Origin: a bacterium
GTDB taxonomy: Bacteria > Cyanobacteriota > Vampirovibrionia > Vampirovibrionales > Vampirovibrionaceae
NCBI GenBank assembly: GCA_030429585.1
Contig: JAUIEU010000001.1
Location: 1,049,994-1,113,993, forward strand
Direction: 5' to 3'
DNA: 64,000 bases
Below the pieces are notes generated by a model, which did no database searches, was not told the origin of the DNA, and was given only the letters and a program-made list of their open reading frames with translations. Made by a program: the position numbers and the translations under genes. Each line of letters starts with the position of its first letter. Within the stretch, counting starts at the first letter, position 1. Of the stretch, positions 46,278 to 54,163 are shown piece after piece.

Positions 46278-46889
46278 CTACAAGGCCACTTCATGGATGC
46301 GGTTCCATAGTTCTTTAACGCCTTTGCCGGTTTCGCCACTAATAACCAGCAAGGCTTCTGGGGGCAGGGCCAACTGGGCAGCAATGGTGTTTAAGGTGCC
46401 ATGTTGCTGCTTTTGCTTCAGTTTATCCCATTTGGTAACCACCACTTGTACCGGCAAAGCGTGGTGTTGCAGCCAGGCCAGCATTTGTTGGTCGTTCTCT
46501 TGCGCCCCCACCCGCGCATCAATCAGCTGAATAATCAGCTGTAGGGTTTCTCGTTGGGTAAGGTAGGCTTCCAATTGTTTGCGCCAAGCGGCTTGCTCTG
46601 CCTTGGATACCTTGGCATACCCGTAGCCAGGCAAATCCACAAAGGCCATGGCCTTGGGGGTGTCTAAATCCACGCGGTAAAAATTCATTAGCCGGGTTTT
46701 ACCGGGGGTGTTGCTGGTTTTGGCCAAATTTTTACGGTTAAGCAAGGCATTAATACACGTGCTTTTACCCACGTTGCTTCGGCCCACCCAGGCTACTTCT
46801 GGCAGGCCGTTTAAATCTGGGCAGTGGGCCAAGGTTGGGGCACTTAACAGAAAATCGGCAGTATGGTGTTGGCTGGCGGGTTTAGACAT
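46278..46889 (-). CDS. engB: Ribosome biogenesis GTPase EngB (YsxC/YihA)
   Basis: A 203-residue essential GTPase of the TrmE-Era-EngA-EngB family, acting in 50S assembly. G1 GRSNVGKST follows the family strand LPEVAWVGRSNVGKS, with NTPGKTR for the switch region, FVDLPGYGYAKVS for G3, and VVTKWDKLK for G4. The ATG at 46889 is preferred; a short upstream frame would add six residues. Confidence 0.94.
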   Translation of the reverse strand: MSKPASQHHTADFLLSAPTLAHCPDLNGLPEVAWVGRSNVGKSTCINALLNRKNLAKTSNTPGKTRLMNFYRVDLDTPKAMAFVDLPGYGYAKVSKAEQAAWRKQLEAYLTQRETLQLIIQLIDARVGAQENDQQMLAWLQHHALPVQVVVTKWDKLKQKQQHGTLNTIAAQLALPPEALLVISGETGKGVKELWNRIHEVAL

Positions 46890-46943
46890 GGGCCCACGGT
46901 ACCACAACCTTATACCCGGCGGTTAGCCCGCCCAACGACACCT

Positions 46944-47273
46944 TTAGGCAAAGGTACTAAAGTCCTTTTTAATATCCTCTTTGGCGCCCTTAGCAATAGA
47001 ATCGTACCATGCGCTTGCCGCTGCAAACTGAATATCAGAACGGACTTTATTCATCATTAATGTTTTATCTTGTTGGGCCAAGGCCGCCATAGGGCTCATG
47101 CCACCAAACTGAGGCGAAGGTGCATACGCCGCATCACCCATCATGGCCACATCCATGGCACGACCATTGGCTAAACCCATCATTTGTTGAGACGCATTTT
47201 GCGAAGCAAAGCTAGCGTTATGACGCATTGCTGTCGTCTGCATTAATCCAATTGTTCTGGATACTAAGCTCAT
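46944..47273 (-). CDS. Small hypothetical protein
   Basis: A 109-residue protein, unrecognised. The ribosome site GGAGAA 9 bases before the ATG at 47273 supports this start; the frame extends to 47342 but the extra part is Cys/His-rich and unlikely. Met/Ala/Gln-rich N-terminal half, then a C-terminal helix (KVRSDIQFAAASAWYDSIAKG) that looks amphipathic. Such short Ala-rich helical proteins could be secreted, but no signal is present. Confidence 0.6.
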   Translation of the reverse strand: MSLVSRTIGLMQTTAMRHNASFASQNASQQMMGLANGRAMDVAMMGDAAYAPSPQFGGMSPMAALAQQDKTLMMNKVRSDIQFAAASAWYDSIAKGAKEDIKKDFSTFA

Positions 47274-47479
47274 ATTCAGTTGTTCTCCACAGTGATGATG
47301 ACCAAACCGCTTAACGACCACCCTACCGACACAACCACACATGGTTAATCAACAGGGGCGCCAAACACACAGCGGCATAAACCGCTAACCTGACGGAAAT
47401 ATAGTATAACCTATCAGCCTACCTTTTAAGACGTTTCTTAATAATTGAAGGTTCCCGAGGAGTAACAACCCGTTACAAA

Positions 47480-47523
47480 GTGTCGATCCAATATCGACAC
47501 AACGTATGGCAGCCTTATATAAT
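47480..47523 (+). promoter_or_regulatory. Promoter with overlapping inverted repeat upstream of the CopG gene
   Basis: GTGTCGAT and ATCGACAC form a perfect inverted repeat with a 5-base spacer (47480-47500). The right arm contains TCGACA (47494-47499), a 5-of-6 match to the -35 box, and TATAAT (47518-47523) follows after 18 bases. A repressor bound at the repeat would block the promoter; autoregulation by the CopG protein encoded 100 bases downstream is the simplest idea. The 349-base gap 47274-47622 holds nothing else that I can identify. Confidence 0.6.
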
Positions 47524-47622
47524 CAATGGCGTGGTTAGGTGTTCCAGTATTAGGGGAGCCCGCCACCACTAACTTATTGGGATGTGAGATTACCCGAACG
47601 CTAGCAGGAGGCGCTTTTGCCC

Positions 47623-47829
47623 ATGGCCCGTGTACTAATTTCTATGAAAGACGAGTTCTTAGAGCAGGTGGATGATATTGCCGTTAAAGAACAACGCTCT
47701 CGCAGTGAGCTGATTAGAGAAGCCTTGCGCCTGTACATGCGACGCACCACTAATCAACGGGCGGCGCGCTACACCGCCGATGCCGATGCCATTGAAGCGA
47801 TTTTGGTAAATTCCCCTAGCGATAACTAG
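47623..47829 (+). CDS. CopG/ribbon-helix-helix transcriptional regulator
   Basis: A 68-residue ribbon-helix-helix protein: the strand ARVLISMKDEFLEQVDDIA, then helices with QRSRSELIREALRLYMRR. AGGAGG lies 11 bases before the ATG (a TTG at 47617 is also possible, at 5 bases). The stop codon lies inside the CTAG at the left end of the MITE-like repeat, so the last few residues may have been replaced when that element inserted. No toxin partner is adjacent. Confidence 0.82.
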   Translation: MARVLISMKDEFLEQVDDIAVKEQRSRSELIREALRLYMRRTTNQRAARYTADADAIEAILVNSPSDN

Positions 47830-47976
47830 GGAGTGTGGACAATTAGTGGGCGAGCGCCACAGTCTCAAGGCAAGTTCGCACGCCGTGAAGAAGTGTATCC
47901 AAAATACATGACTGAACGAGTACGGATTTAACGCAGAAAATGCCAGCAAACAACGTTAATTGCCCACAGCTCCTAG
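47826..47976. mobile_element. MITE-like element with imperfect terminal inverted repeats
   Basis: The left end at 47826 (CTAGGGAGTGTGGACAATTA) and the reverse complement of the right end at 47957-47976 (CTAGGAGCTGTGGGCAATTA) match at 16 of 20 bases without gaps, better with a one-base gap. The outermost CTAG may be a duplicated target. The 151-base body has no plausible gene. The bases 47977-48105 that follow show nothing further. The element is too small to encode a transposase, so it fits a non-autonomous element mobilised in trans. Copy number elsewhere is unknown. Confidence 0.55.
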
Positions 47977-48105
47977 ACCAGCACCATCCTTCACCCTAGG
48001 GGCGATTCTTAAATAAATGGGACTAACCGGCACTAACCCCTGCCTGCTGGGGTATTATATGGGCTTGCCTACTGATATACCCTTAATTAAGCCAACCCCC
48101 CTGAC

Positions 48106-49362
48106 GTGAGCACCCACCTACACCATATTTTTACCCCCACCTATAAACGCCTGTGTATTGCAGTGTTTCTATTTTTTGCGGGGCTCCATTTTTTAACACC
48201 TGTGGTGCCTGTATTTTTAACAGGGCTAGGGTTTAAAGGCGCCGAACTGGGCATGTTGCTAGGCACCTTTCTCGTCAGTAGCCTATTGCTGCGCCCGTGG
48301 GTAGGCCGCCAAAGCGATACTCAAACCATCATCCCGCCCAAGCACCTAATGATGCTAGGCGTGGTGCTGGGCAGCGTGGCGGCGGCTAGCTATTGGTGGG
48401 TGGCTACCATGCCGTGGTTATTGTGGGGGGTTCGTGCCCTGCACGGCATATCGTTTGCATTGTTTTATACCGCCGCTACTGGGTATTTGGTGCGCAGTGT
48501 GCCTAGCCAGTACAAGGCAGAAGCCATTAGCTATTACAGCAACGCCGTTAAGTTTGCCATGGCCTTTACCCCCGGCATTGCCATTTGGGTGCTCTCTACC
48601 GGGCATATGGATTGGGCCTTTATGGCCACCGCCGCCATGACCTTACTTGGCGTGGTGGTGCTAGCCCCGTTGCCCCTATCGCCAGTGCCCCCATCCCCCA
48701 GCGATACCGCTACCCAGGCCCAGGCCACACCCCCTAAAACCGTGTTTGGCCTGCTGCCCAAGGCCCTGCCCCTAAGCCTGATTATGGTGACTCAAAGCGC
48801 CATTTTTGGGGCGCTTATCCCCTTTGTGCCCTTGCTAAGCGACGAACGCGGCTTTGAGCACGGCGGCTGGTTTTACGCCTTGTATGCCCTCTCGCTGATG
48901 GCCACCCGGTTTATTAGCGGCAGTTGGAGCGATACCCACGGCCGCACCACCGTGTTACTGCCCAGCATGGCCATGGTTAGCCTAAGCGTGTTTTGCCTGG
49001 CTTGGGCCCCCAATGACTGGGCCTTTTTAGCCTTAACCGTGTGCTATGGCTTTGCCGCAGGCGCCGTGCAGCCCAGCATTATGGCCCTGGTTAGCGAGCA
49101 AGTAGACGATACCAGCCAAAGCACTGCCCTGGCCACGTTTAGCGTGTTTGCCGATACCGGCATTGCCATAGGCAACATTGTGATGGCCAGCCTGGGCTTT
49201 TACTTTAACTACGGTTGGGGCCTGGTGGCCATTGGGGTGATTTCTATGATTGGGTTAGTGGCCATGGCTTACCAAGCCACGCTTATTGAACCCTGCACCC
49301 CTGCCGGGAAACTACTACGCCAACCGGCCGTCCAATTCCGCCGGTGGTATCGGGGTTTCTAA
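48106..49362 (+). CDS. Major facilitator superfamily transporter
   Basis: A 418-residue protein with about 12 membrane segments. Motif A-like sequence LLLRPWVGRQSDTQ lies between helices 2 and 3, with the related ATRFISGSWSDTHGRT in the second half, typical of MFS drug or sugar efflux proteins. GTG start at 48106 (SerThrHisLeuHis...); no strong ribosome site. Substrate unknown. The downstream gap ends in a terminator at 49538-49570. Confidence 0.88.
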   Translation: MSTHLHHIFTPTYKRLCIAVFLFFAGLHFLTPVVPVFLTGLGFKGAELGMLLGTFLVSSLLLRPWVGRQSDTQTIIPPKHLMMLGVVLGSVAAASYWWVATMPWLLWGVRALHGISFALFYTAATGYLVRSVPSQYKAEAISYYSNAVKFAMAFTPGIAIWVLSTGHMDWAFMATAAMTLLGVVVLAPLPLSPVPPSPSDTATQAQATPPKTVFGLLPKALPLSLIMVTQSAIFGALIPFVPLLSDERGFEHGGWFYALYALSLMATRFISGSWSDTHGRTTVLLPSMAMVSLSVFCLAWAPNDWAFLALTVCYGFAAGAVQPSIMALVSEQVDDTSQSTALATFSVFADTGIAIGNIVMASLGFYFNYGWGLVAIGVISMIGLVAMAYQATLIEPCTPAGKLLRQPAVQFRRWYRGF

Positions 49363-49461
49363 CCGCAGTGGCAGCCCTATAATATTATGACGTATCAGCT
49401 AGCGGCTGTTGGGCAGGCGCACAGCAAGCGTCCCAAACCACCACTTAACCATGGGGGGCGT

Positions 49462-49510
49462 TTGAGGGCACCCTGCCCTCAATGGGGGTGACGGGGGCAA
49501 GCCCCCGTCA
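49462..49510. repeat. Pair of perfect GC-rich hairpins
   Basis: TTGAGGGC pairs with GCCCTCAA over ACCCT (49462-49482), and TGACGGGGGC pairs with GCCCCCGTCA over AA (49489-49510). Neither is followed by a T-run on the plus strand, so they are not simple terminators. They resemble palindromic intergenic repeats (REP-like). Role unknown. Confidence 0.55.
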
Positions 49511-49537
49511 AAACAAAAAACACAAGAAAGGAAGATA

Positions 49538-49570
49538 CAAAAAGCGCCCACCGAATTGGTGAGCGCTTTT
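49538..49570. terminator. Bidirectional terminator between convergent genes
   Basis: AAAAAGCGC with CCACC pairs with GGTG and GCGCTTTT around GAATT (one bulged A). A-rich on the left and T-rich on the right, it can end both the plus-strand MFS transcript and the minus-strand gene at 49651. Confidence 0.8.
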
Positions 49571-49650
49571 AAATTTGATTATGTATTTAGCTTGGTTGCT
49601 TGCTGCTTTAGAAACAATTCACCAGGCCAAATATCGTGTCGCTCTGTGGC

Positions 49651-50901
49651 CTAGAATAAGCCGCGAACGGGGGTGCCTTCAGTCACTACTGGCATGGCTA
49701 CTGGTTGGCCAGCATACTCGCCAGGGGTAATGGCAGACGTACCACGGTAGTGAGCATCGGTTGGGCTGTAACCCACCGCGGCAATCCCATCACCATATTG
49801 GCTTTGGGCCATTTCCAGTTCACCTTCCGCATAGCCGTTGTTTAAAAACTGCTCTAGGCTAAACTTACGGCCGTTGTAAATCACGTACTCCATGGAGCTC
49901 GCAATGCTAATGCGTTGACGACGAGGGCCTTTAACCACGCTGGGGCTTAGGGCAAACTCTACAATGTGGAAGGTTTCGCCAAACACGTGGGAGTCGCCAA
50001 TGTGGCACCACTTGGTACCCAGTGGGGTGTTAGCCAGTACCAAGGTATCCACGCCTTCGCGGCCACTAACGGCGGTACGGTACACGTTGTTAGCGCTCCA
50101 TTTTTCACCACGGAAGGTGGCGCCGGTTTGGTCGCTTAAGGGTAGCGGGTCGGCTTGTTCAATTTCAATCACATCGTTACCGCCACCGGTACGGGTTAGC
50201 ATGTTGGTGTTATCACCTGCCATGCGTACATAGTCAGCACCTTCGTAGCTTAGCAAGCTGCCATTTTCTGTGTTGCGTACTTCTAACACGTTGCTACCAC
50301 GGGCCATGCACACGCTGTAGTTTTTAACATCGGTAAAGGCCACACGGTTGTTACCGCTAATGCTAGAAACATGGAAAGCTTCCGTGGCGGTGTTGCGCGC
50401 TGTACGGTGCTTTGCATTGCTAATTAACACATTAGGGTCATCCACCTTAAACGCCCGACGAGGGTAAATGGATAACTGACGGTTTACCGTCACGTTGGTA
50501 GGGGGGGCTACTTGGTTGGCCACCACGCTAGACAGGTTGGCATACTTGTTGCATTCCACCAAAATTTGGGGGCCGCTAGCATCAATATTGGTAACCGCCA
50601 TGCGAGTATTGGTAGAAGGGTCATTTTTTTGGATGCGGTAGTAAGCACGTTGCTTACCAGGGATACGAGTACAGCAGCTGTTGTTGCTGTCATCGTTAAA
50701 GTTTAATTCTGCGTTAGGAACGGTGGGGCTAATTTGTTGAAAGTTAGCCGGTAAATCCGTGGCAATGGCAGGGGTAGCATACACAGGTTGGGTTGTTTCA
50801 TACCGAACCATTTTTTGAGCCTGGGCGGAACCAGCGGCGAGGGTAGCAACAGCTACACCACATGCCAGCAATGCTGCAAAATGGAAAGAGCGGAGACGCA
50901 T
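49651..50901 (-). CDS. Secreted beta-rich protein, unknown
   Basis: A 416-residue protein with a clear signal peptide (about 1-29, ending SAQAQ). Ribosome site AAGGAT about 8 bases before the ATG. The mature protein is Asn/Thr/Val-rich and strand-dominated, with RTGGGNDVIEIEQ and SGREGVDTLVLAN, which resemble single turns of an RTX/parallel beta-roll without a full repeat array. Four cysteines (NNSCCTRIP, VECNKY, SVCMARG, WCHIGD) may form disulfides. Monocistronic, with terminator 49538 behind it. I do not recognise it; surface or secreted function inferred. Confidence 0.75.
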   Translation of the reverse strand: MRLRSFHFAALLACGVAVATLAAGSAQAQKMVRYETTQPVYATPAIATDLPANFQQISPTVPNAELNFNDDSNNSCCTRIPGKQRAYYRIQKNDPSTNTRMAVTNIDASGPQILVECNKYANLSSVVANQVAPPTNVTVNRQLSIYPRRAFKVDDPNVLISNAKHRTARNTATEAFHVSSISGNNRVAFTDVKNYSVCMARGSNVLEVRNTENGSLLSYEGADYVRMAGDNTNMLTRTGGGNDVIEIEQADPLPLSDQTGATFRGEKWSANNVYRTAVSGREGVDTLVLANTPLGTKWCHIGDSHVFGETFHIVEFALSPSVVKGPRRQRISIASSMEYVIYNGRKFSLEQFLNNGYAEGELEMAQSQYGDGIAAVGYSPTDAHYRGTSAITPGEYAGQPVAMPVVTEGTPVRGLF

Positions 50902-51152
50902 AAATCGATATCCTTATCGTAGGGGGAAGAAAATTAAAATGAACCGTTAAAAAAGTTGTTCGGTATACCGTAATACACCGGTAAAAAATAGTCACTTCAG
51001 CCAAAGGTTGAATAGATCATGCCACACTTGGGGCAGGTGAACATAAGACATACTACAGTTTAAAACACATCTAAACGGAAACAATTGCCAAAAAAGCGGC
51101 AGGTATCCATCAAATCGTTACAAATATATCTTTTTTATATACAAAACGCTTT

Positions 51153-51884
51153 TTATTGGCCTTTGTTATATCTTATTTGCCAGTGTTGGATACACTCCGT
51201 ACCGTGTGTCGTTTCGTAACAATTATTGGAAAGCAGCGTCATTTGGGGCGATTCCCCTTTATTAAAGCCAGGGCCACCCACCAAGGGCCGCGCCGTATCC
51301 ACCTGCCCACTAGCCACCCCGCCCAGCAACAAGGGGCACTGGGTTAAGTACAATTCATTTAGCAAGGCCTGCCGCAACAACCAACCAATTAGCTCGCCGC
51401 CCCCTTCGCATAACACCCGCTTGGCCTGTTTGGCTTGGAAACAGCGGGCAACTAGGGCCGCATTATCCGCCTCGCTATCGCTCAGCTGTACCCACTCAAC
51501 AGTGGCTGGGTAGGGGGCTTTTTCTGCCTCGGTGGGCATTGTTTTGGTAAAGATAAGGGTAGGGGCAGGGTAGTTTTGGCGCTGGGTAAACAACGGCGCA
51601 TTCGGCGAAATGGATTGATGAATATTGTTGCCGCGCGTCATTACCCCCACGATAGGGACATGGTTTTTATTATGCCCCTGATGATGAGACGGGTATTCTC
51701 GAAAGGTTTCGCCGCCCACCAGCACCCCATCGGCGCCATCGCGCAAGGTGAGCAAGTGGGCAATATCAGTATCGCTCCCCAACTGGGCATACCCTGGCGT
51801 CCGCACAGGATGGATCACCCCATCAATACTGGCGGCCAAGCACCCAATGAATGTAGGCGTGGGGCTAGTGCTAACCACGGGCAT
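51153..51884 (-). CDS. RibD C-terminal / dihydrofolate-reductase-like protein
   Basis: A 243-residue protein of the RibD reductase-domain family: FIGCLAASIDGVIHP, LRDGADGVLVGGETFREYP, PIVGVMTRG, KRVLCEGGGELIGWLLRQALLNELYL. The family uses NADPH to reduce pyrimidine or pterin substrates, most often in riboflavin synthesis. It has no deaminase domain and is not in a rib operon. Its start overlaps aroB by 14 bases, so it is translated with the shikimate genes. Substrate unproven. Confidence 0.8.
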   Translation of the reverse strand: MPVVSTSPTPTFIGCLAASIDGVIHPVRTPGYAQLGSDTDIAHLLTLRDGADGVLVGGETFREYPSHHQGHNKNHVPIVGVMTRGNNIHQSISPNAPLFTQRQNYPAPTLIFTKTMPTEAEKAPYPATVEWVQLSDSEADNAALVARCFQAKQAKRVLCEGGGELIGWLLRQALLNELYLTQCPLLLGGVASGQVDTARPLVGGPGFNKGESPQMTLLSNNCYETTHGTECIQHWQIRYNKGQ

Positions 51885-53112
51885 GCCTATGTAGTTGCGC
51901 CGTCAACACCTCGGTTAGCAGCCCATCGGGTACCTGGCTGGTAACGGTTACCTCGCCAAGGGTATTCATGGGCAGCACCAAACGGCGGGTCGCCCCCGCC
52001 TGTTTTTTATCGTGGGCCATGGCCTGTAACATGGCAGCTGGGGTTATGGCGCACCCGCTAGGCAACCTATGATTTAGGCCCAATTGTTGGTGTAAAGCCG
52101 CCAAGGCATCCGCCTGGCTGTTGGGCAAATACCCCATGGCCACGCTCACCGCCGCCGCATCCAACAGCCCTAGGGCCACCGCATCCCCGTGGGATAAGGC
52201 GCCTTCCGTTAAGGTTTCGTAGGCATGGGCAAAGGTGTGGCCCAGGTTTAGCCACATGCGCGGGCTGCCTGCACTACTGCCGCCATCGCCCAATTCCGTA
52301 AGGGCTTCGGCAGGAGTCTCGGTAGGACTTTCGGTGGGATCTAAAGCCACCACCGTGGCTTTAATGGCCACACAGTGGGCAATGGTATCCGGCATGCCCT
52401 CATCGGTAATGCCACTGGTGGCAAGGGTGTTTAACAACATAGAAGATGCACGGTTAAGCCACGGATGAACCGCCCCGCTAGTATGCCGCGCCGTGGATTC
52501 CAACAAGGCGGTTTTAAGCACTTCTGCCAAGCCCGCCCGACGAACCGCAGGCGCCAAGGTACTTAGCGTGGCCGTATCCATTACCACCGCATGGGGCGAA
52601 TAAAAGGTACCGTGGGCATTTTTGCGCAGTTGGTTATTCGCCAAGGTGTGATTAACCGCCACCTTACCGCCCACACTGGCATCCACCATGGCCAGCACAG
52701 TGGTCGGGGCCACTAAAAACCGACACCCTCGGTGGTGCAAGGCCGCCACTAACCCAGCCAAATCGCTCACCACCCCGCCGCCTAAGGCCAACACCGCATC
52801 TTGGCGGGTAAGGTTATGCTCCGCCGCTAACGTTAGCAAGGCGTGGGCATGGTGCCATTGTTTAGCCCCTTCGCCTACTGGCAAGGTATACGGTATTACC
52901 ACCACACCTGGTTTAGCCTGCTGCAAGGTGGCCACCAACTCTGCTTGGTACAAAGGCGAAACCATGGCATCGCTAACCAACAGCACCGTATTAACGGTAG
53001 CCAACACCGGTTGCCAATAGGTCGCATTCTTCAGGGCGTCGTGGGCAATAGTTACGGGGTAATGTTGCGCTGGGCCGGGGGCTGCAACCTCAAGCTGTTG
53101 TGTGGTAGCCAT
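51871..53112 (-). CDS. aroB: 3-dehydroquinate synthase
   Basis: Converts DAHP to 3-dehydroquinate using NAD and a divalent metal. The 413-residue product shows ALGGGVVSDLAGLVAALHHRG, PTTVLAMVDASVGGKVAVNH, the metal ligands in GLAEVLKTALL and LNLGHTFAHAYE, and GDAVALGLLDAA. Slightly longer than the usual 360 because of an insertion around 245-285 (Thr/Glu/Pro-rich). Seven bases downstream of aroK. Confidence 0.95.
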   Translation of the reverse strand: MATTQQLEVAAPGPAQHYPVTIAHDALKNATYWQPVLATVNTVLLVSDAMVSPLYQAELVATLQQAKPGVVVIPYTLPVGEGAKQWHHAHALLTLAAEHNLTRQDAVLALGGGVVSDLAGLVAALHHRGCRFLVAPTTVLAMVDASVGGKVAVNHTLANNQLRKNAHGTFYSPHAVVMDTATLSTLAPAVRRAGLAEVLKTALLESTARHTSGAVHPWLNRASSMLLNTLATSGITDEGMPDTIAHCVAIKATVVALDPTESPTETPAEALTELGDGGSSAGSPRMWLNLGHTFAHAYETLTEGALSHGDAVALGLLDAAAVSVAMGYLPNSQADALAALHQQLGLNHRLPSGCAITPAAMLQAMAHDKKQAGATRRLVLPMNTLGEVTVTSQVPDGLLTEVLTAQLHRHARG

Positions 53113-53119
53113 GGCAAAC

Positions 53120-53722
53120 TTACTCTGTACACCAATTATGGGCCGCCATCATGGCAGGCAAGCCGTCTATAATGGCATCCACCACCCGCTGGGGCCGGTG
53201 GCCATCGCTGGTTACGGTTAGGTGGGCCTGGGTATAAAACGGTTCTCTCGCCTTAAAGCGCTCGGTAAACACCTGTTCGGCATTGGGCACATCAATCATG
53301 GGGCGATCTTTAGGGCTAAAAATAACCCGCTCAAACAGCATCGCTACATCGGCCTGCAAGTACACCACACACCCCATTGTTTTGGCTAAATCCACCATAG
53401 GCTGGCGCGTTAAGGTGCCGCCACCCGTACTAATCACCCAGCCAGGTTGGGTGGCCCATTCCGCCAGCACATCATATTCTGCCTGCCGAAAGGCCGCTTC
53501 GCCGTCTTCTTTAAAAATCTGGGTCATGGATTTACCGTAGCGTTTGATCAGCTCGCGGTCGGTATCCATAAAGCGGTACCCCAACCGGTAGGCTAGTTTT
53601 CGCCCTACGGTGGATTTACCGGCCCCCATATAACCCGTTAGTACCAAGCGGGGCGGGGCAGGCACCGCCGCTGTATTGGCAGGGGTATTCGTCGGTGGTT
53701 GGGTGGGTTCAGCAGGTTCCAT
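53120..53722 (-). CDS. aroK: Shikimate kinase
   Basis: Phosphorylates shikimate with ATP. Walker A GYMGAGKSTVG, the shikimate-binding MDTDRELIKRYGKSM, EAAFRQAEYDV, and the GGG substrate motif in VISTGGGTLT, then FSPKDRPMIDV. A Pro/Ala-rich N-terminal extension of about 30 residues precedes the domain. ATG at 53722 preferred over 53740. Directly upstream of aroB, a common pair in bacteria. Confidence 0.95.
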   Translation of the reverse strand: MEPAEPTQPPTNTPANTAAVPAPPRLVLTGYMGAGKSTVGRKLAYRLGYRFMDTDRELIKRYGKSMTQIFKEDGEAAFRQAEYDVLAEWATQPGWVISTGGGTLTRQPMVDLAKTMGCVVYLQADVAMLFERVIFSPKDRPMIDVPNAEQVFTERFKAREPFYTQAHLTVTSDGHRPQRVVDAIIDGLPAMMAAHNWCTE

Positions 53723-53774
53723 GGCTGTATTGTAAGCCAAGCAGGCCCACCCTTACAAAGGGGCGATAAACGGA

Positions 53775-54107
53775 TTACCGGGGGCGGGGCTGTATGGGCC
53801 GCCGCGGACGAATGCACATGCGCGGCGTTACGGGGGATGCATATTGTTTGGCCGATGCCTTATCGTCATCCGACGAGCCGCTTTTTTGATCGTCTCCACC
53901 ACAGGTTTTGGGTAGTTTGGTATCGCTAAACACGCTGGTGCTTTTGTTATTGTCTTGCTTCATTGCATCCAGCAAACTTTTAAACGGGTCGTCGCCATCC
54001 TTGCCAGACTGAGCCGCCACCACCGACACACTGGCCACCACCAAGGTACTGGCCAAGGTAAGCACCGCCGCCAATGCAATATTATGATGATGCCGTTCCA
54101 AAACCAT
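53775..54107 (-). CDS. Small secreted basic protein, unknown
   Basis: A 110-residue protein with a likely signal sequence (about 10-33, IALAAVLTLASTLVVASVSVVAAQ). The mature part is Asp/Lys/Ser-rich and ends in an Arg/Pro-rich tail (MCIRPRRPIQPRPR). The longer frame to 54215 overlaps the upstream TPR gene and adds Cys-rich residues, so it is rejected. Function unknown; might be co-transcribed with the TPR gene. Confidence 0.6.
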   Translation of the reverse strand: MVLERHHHNIALAAVLTLASTLVVASVSVVAAQSGKDGDDPFKSLLDAMKQDNNKSTSVFSDTKLPKTCGGDDQKSGSSDDDKASAKQYASPVTPRMCIRPRRPIQPRPR

Positions 54108-54163
54108 ACGCCGCCAAACTCCTACCTGTTTAACATTAGGACAAACCACACACAACGAAACAC

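Noticed and set aside
47659-47949. Minus-strand 96-residue frame over the CopG gene and the MITE-like repeat
   Set aside because: It overlaps the CopG gene on the other strand, has no ribosome site, and its sequence derives from the repeat body.
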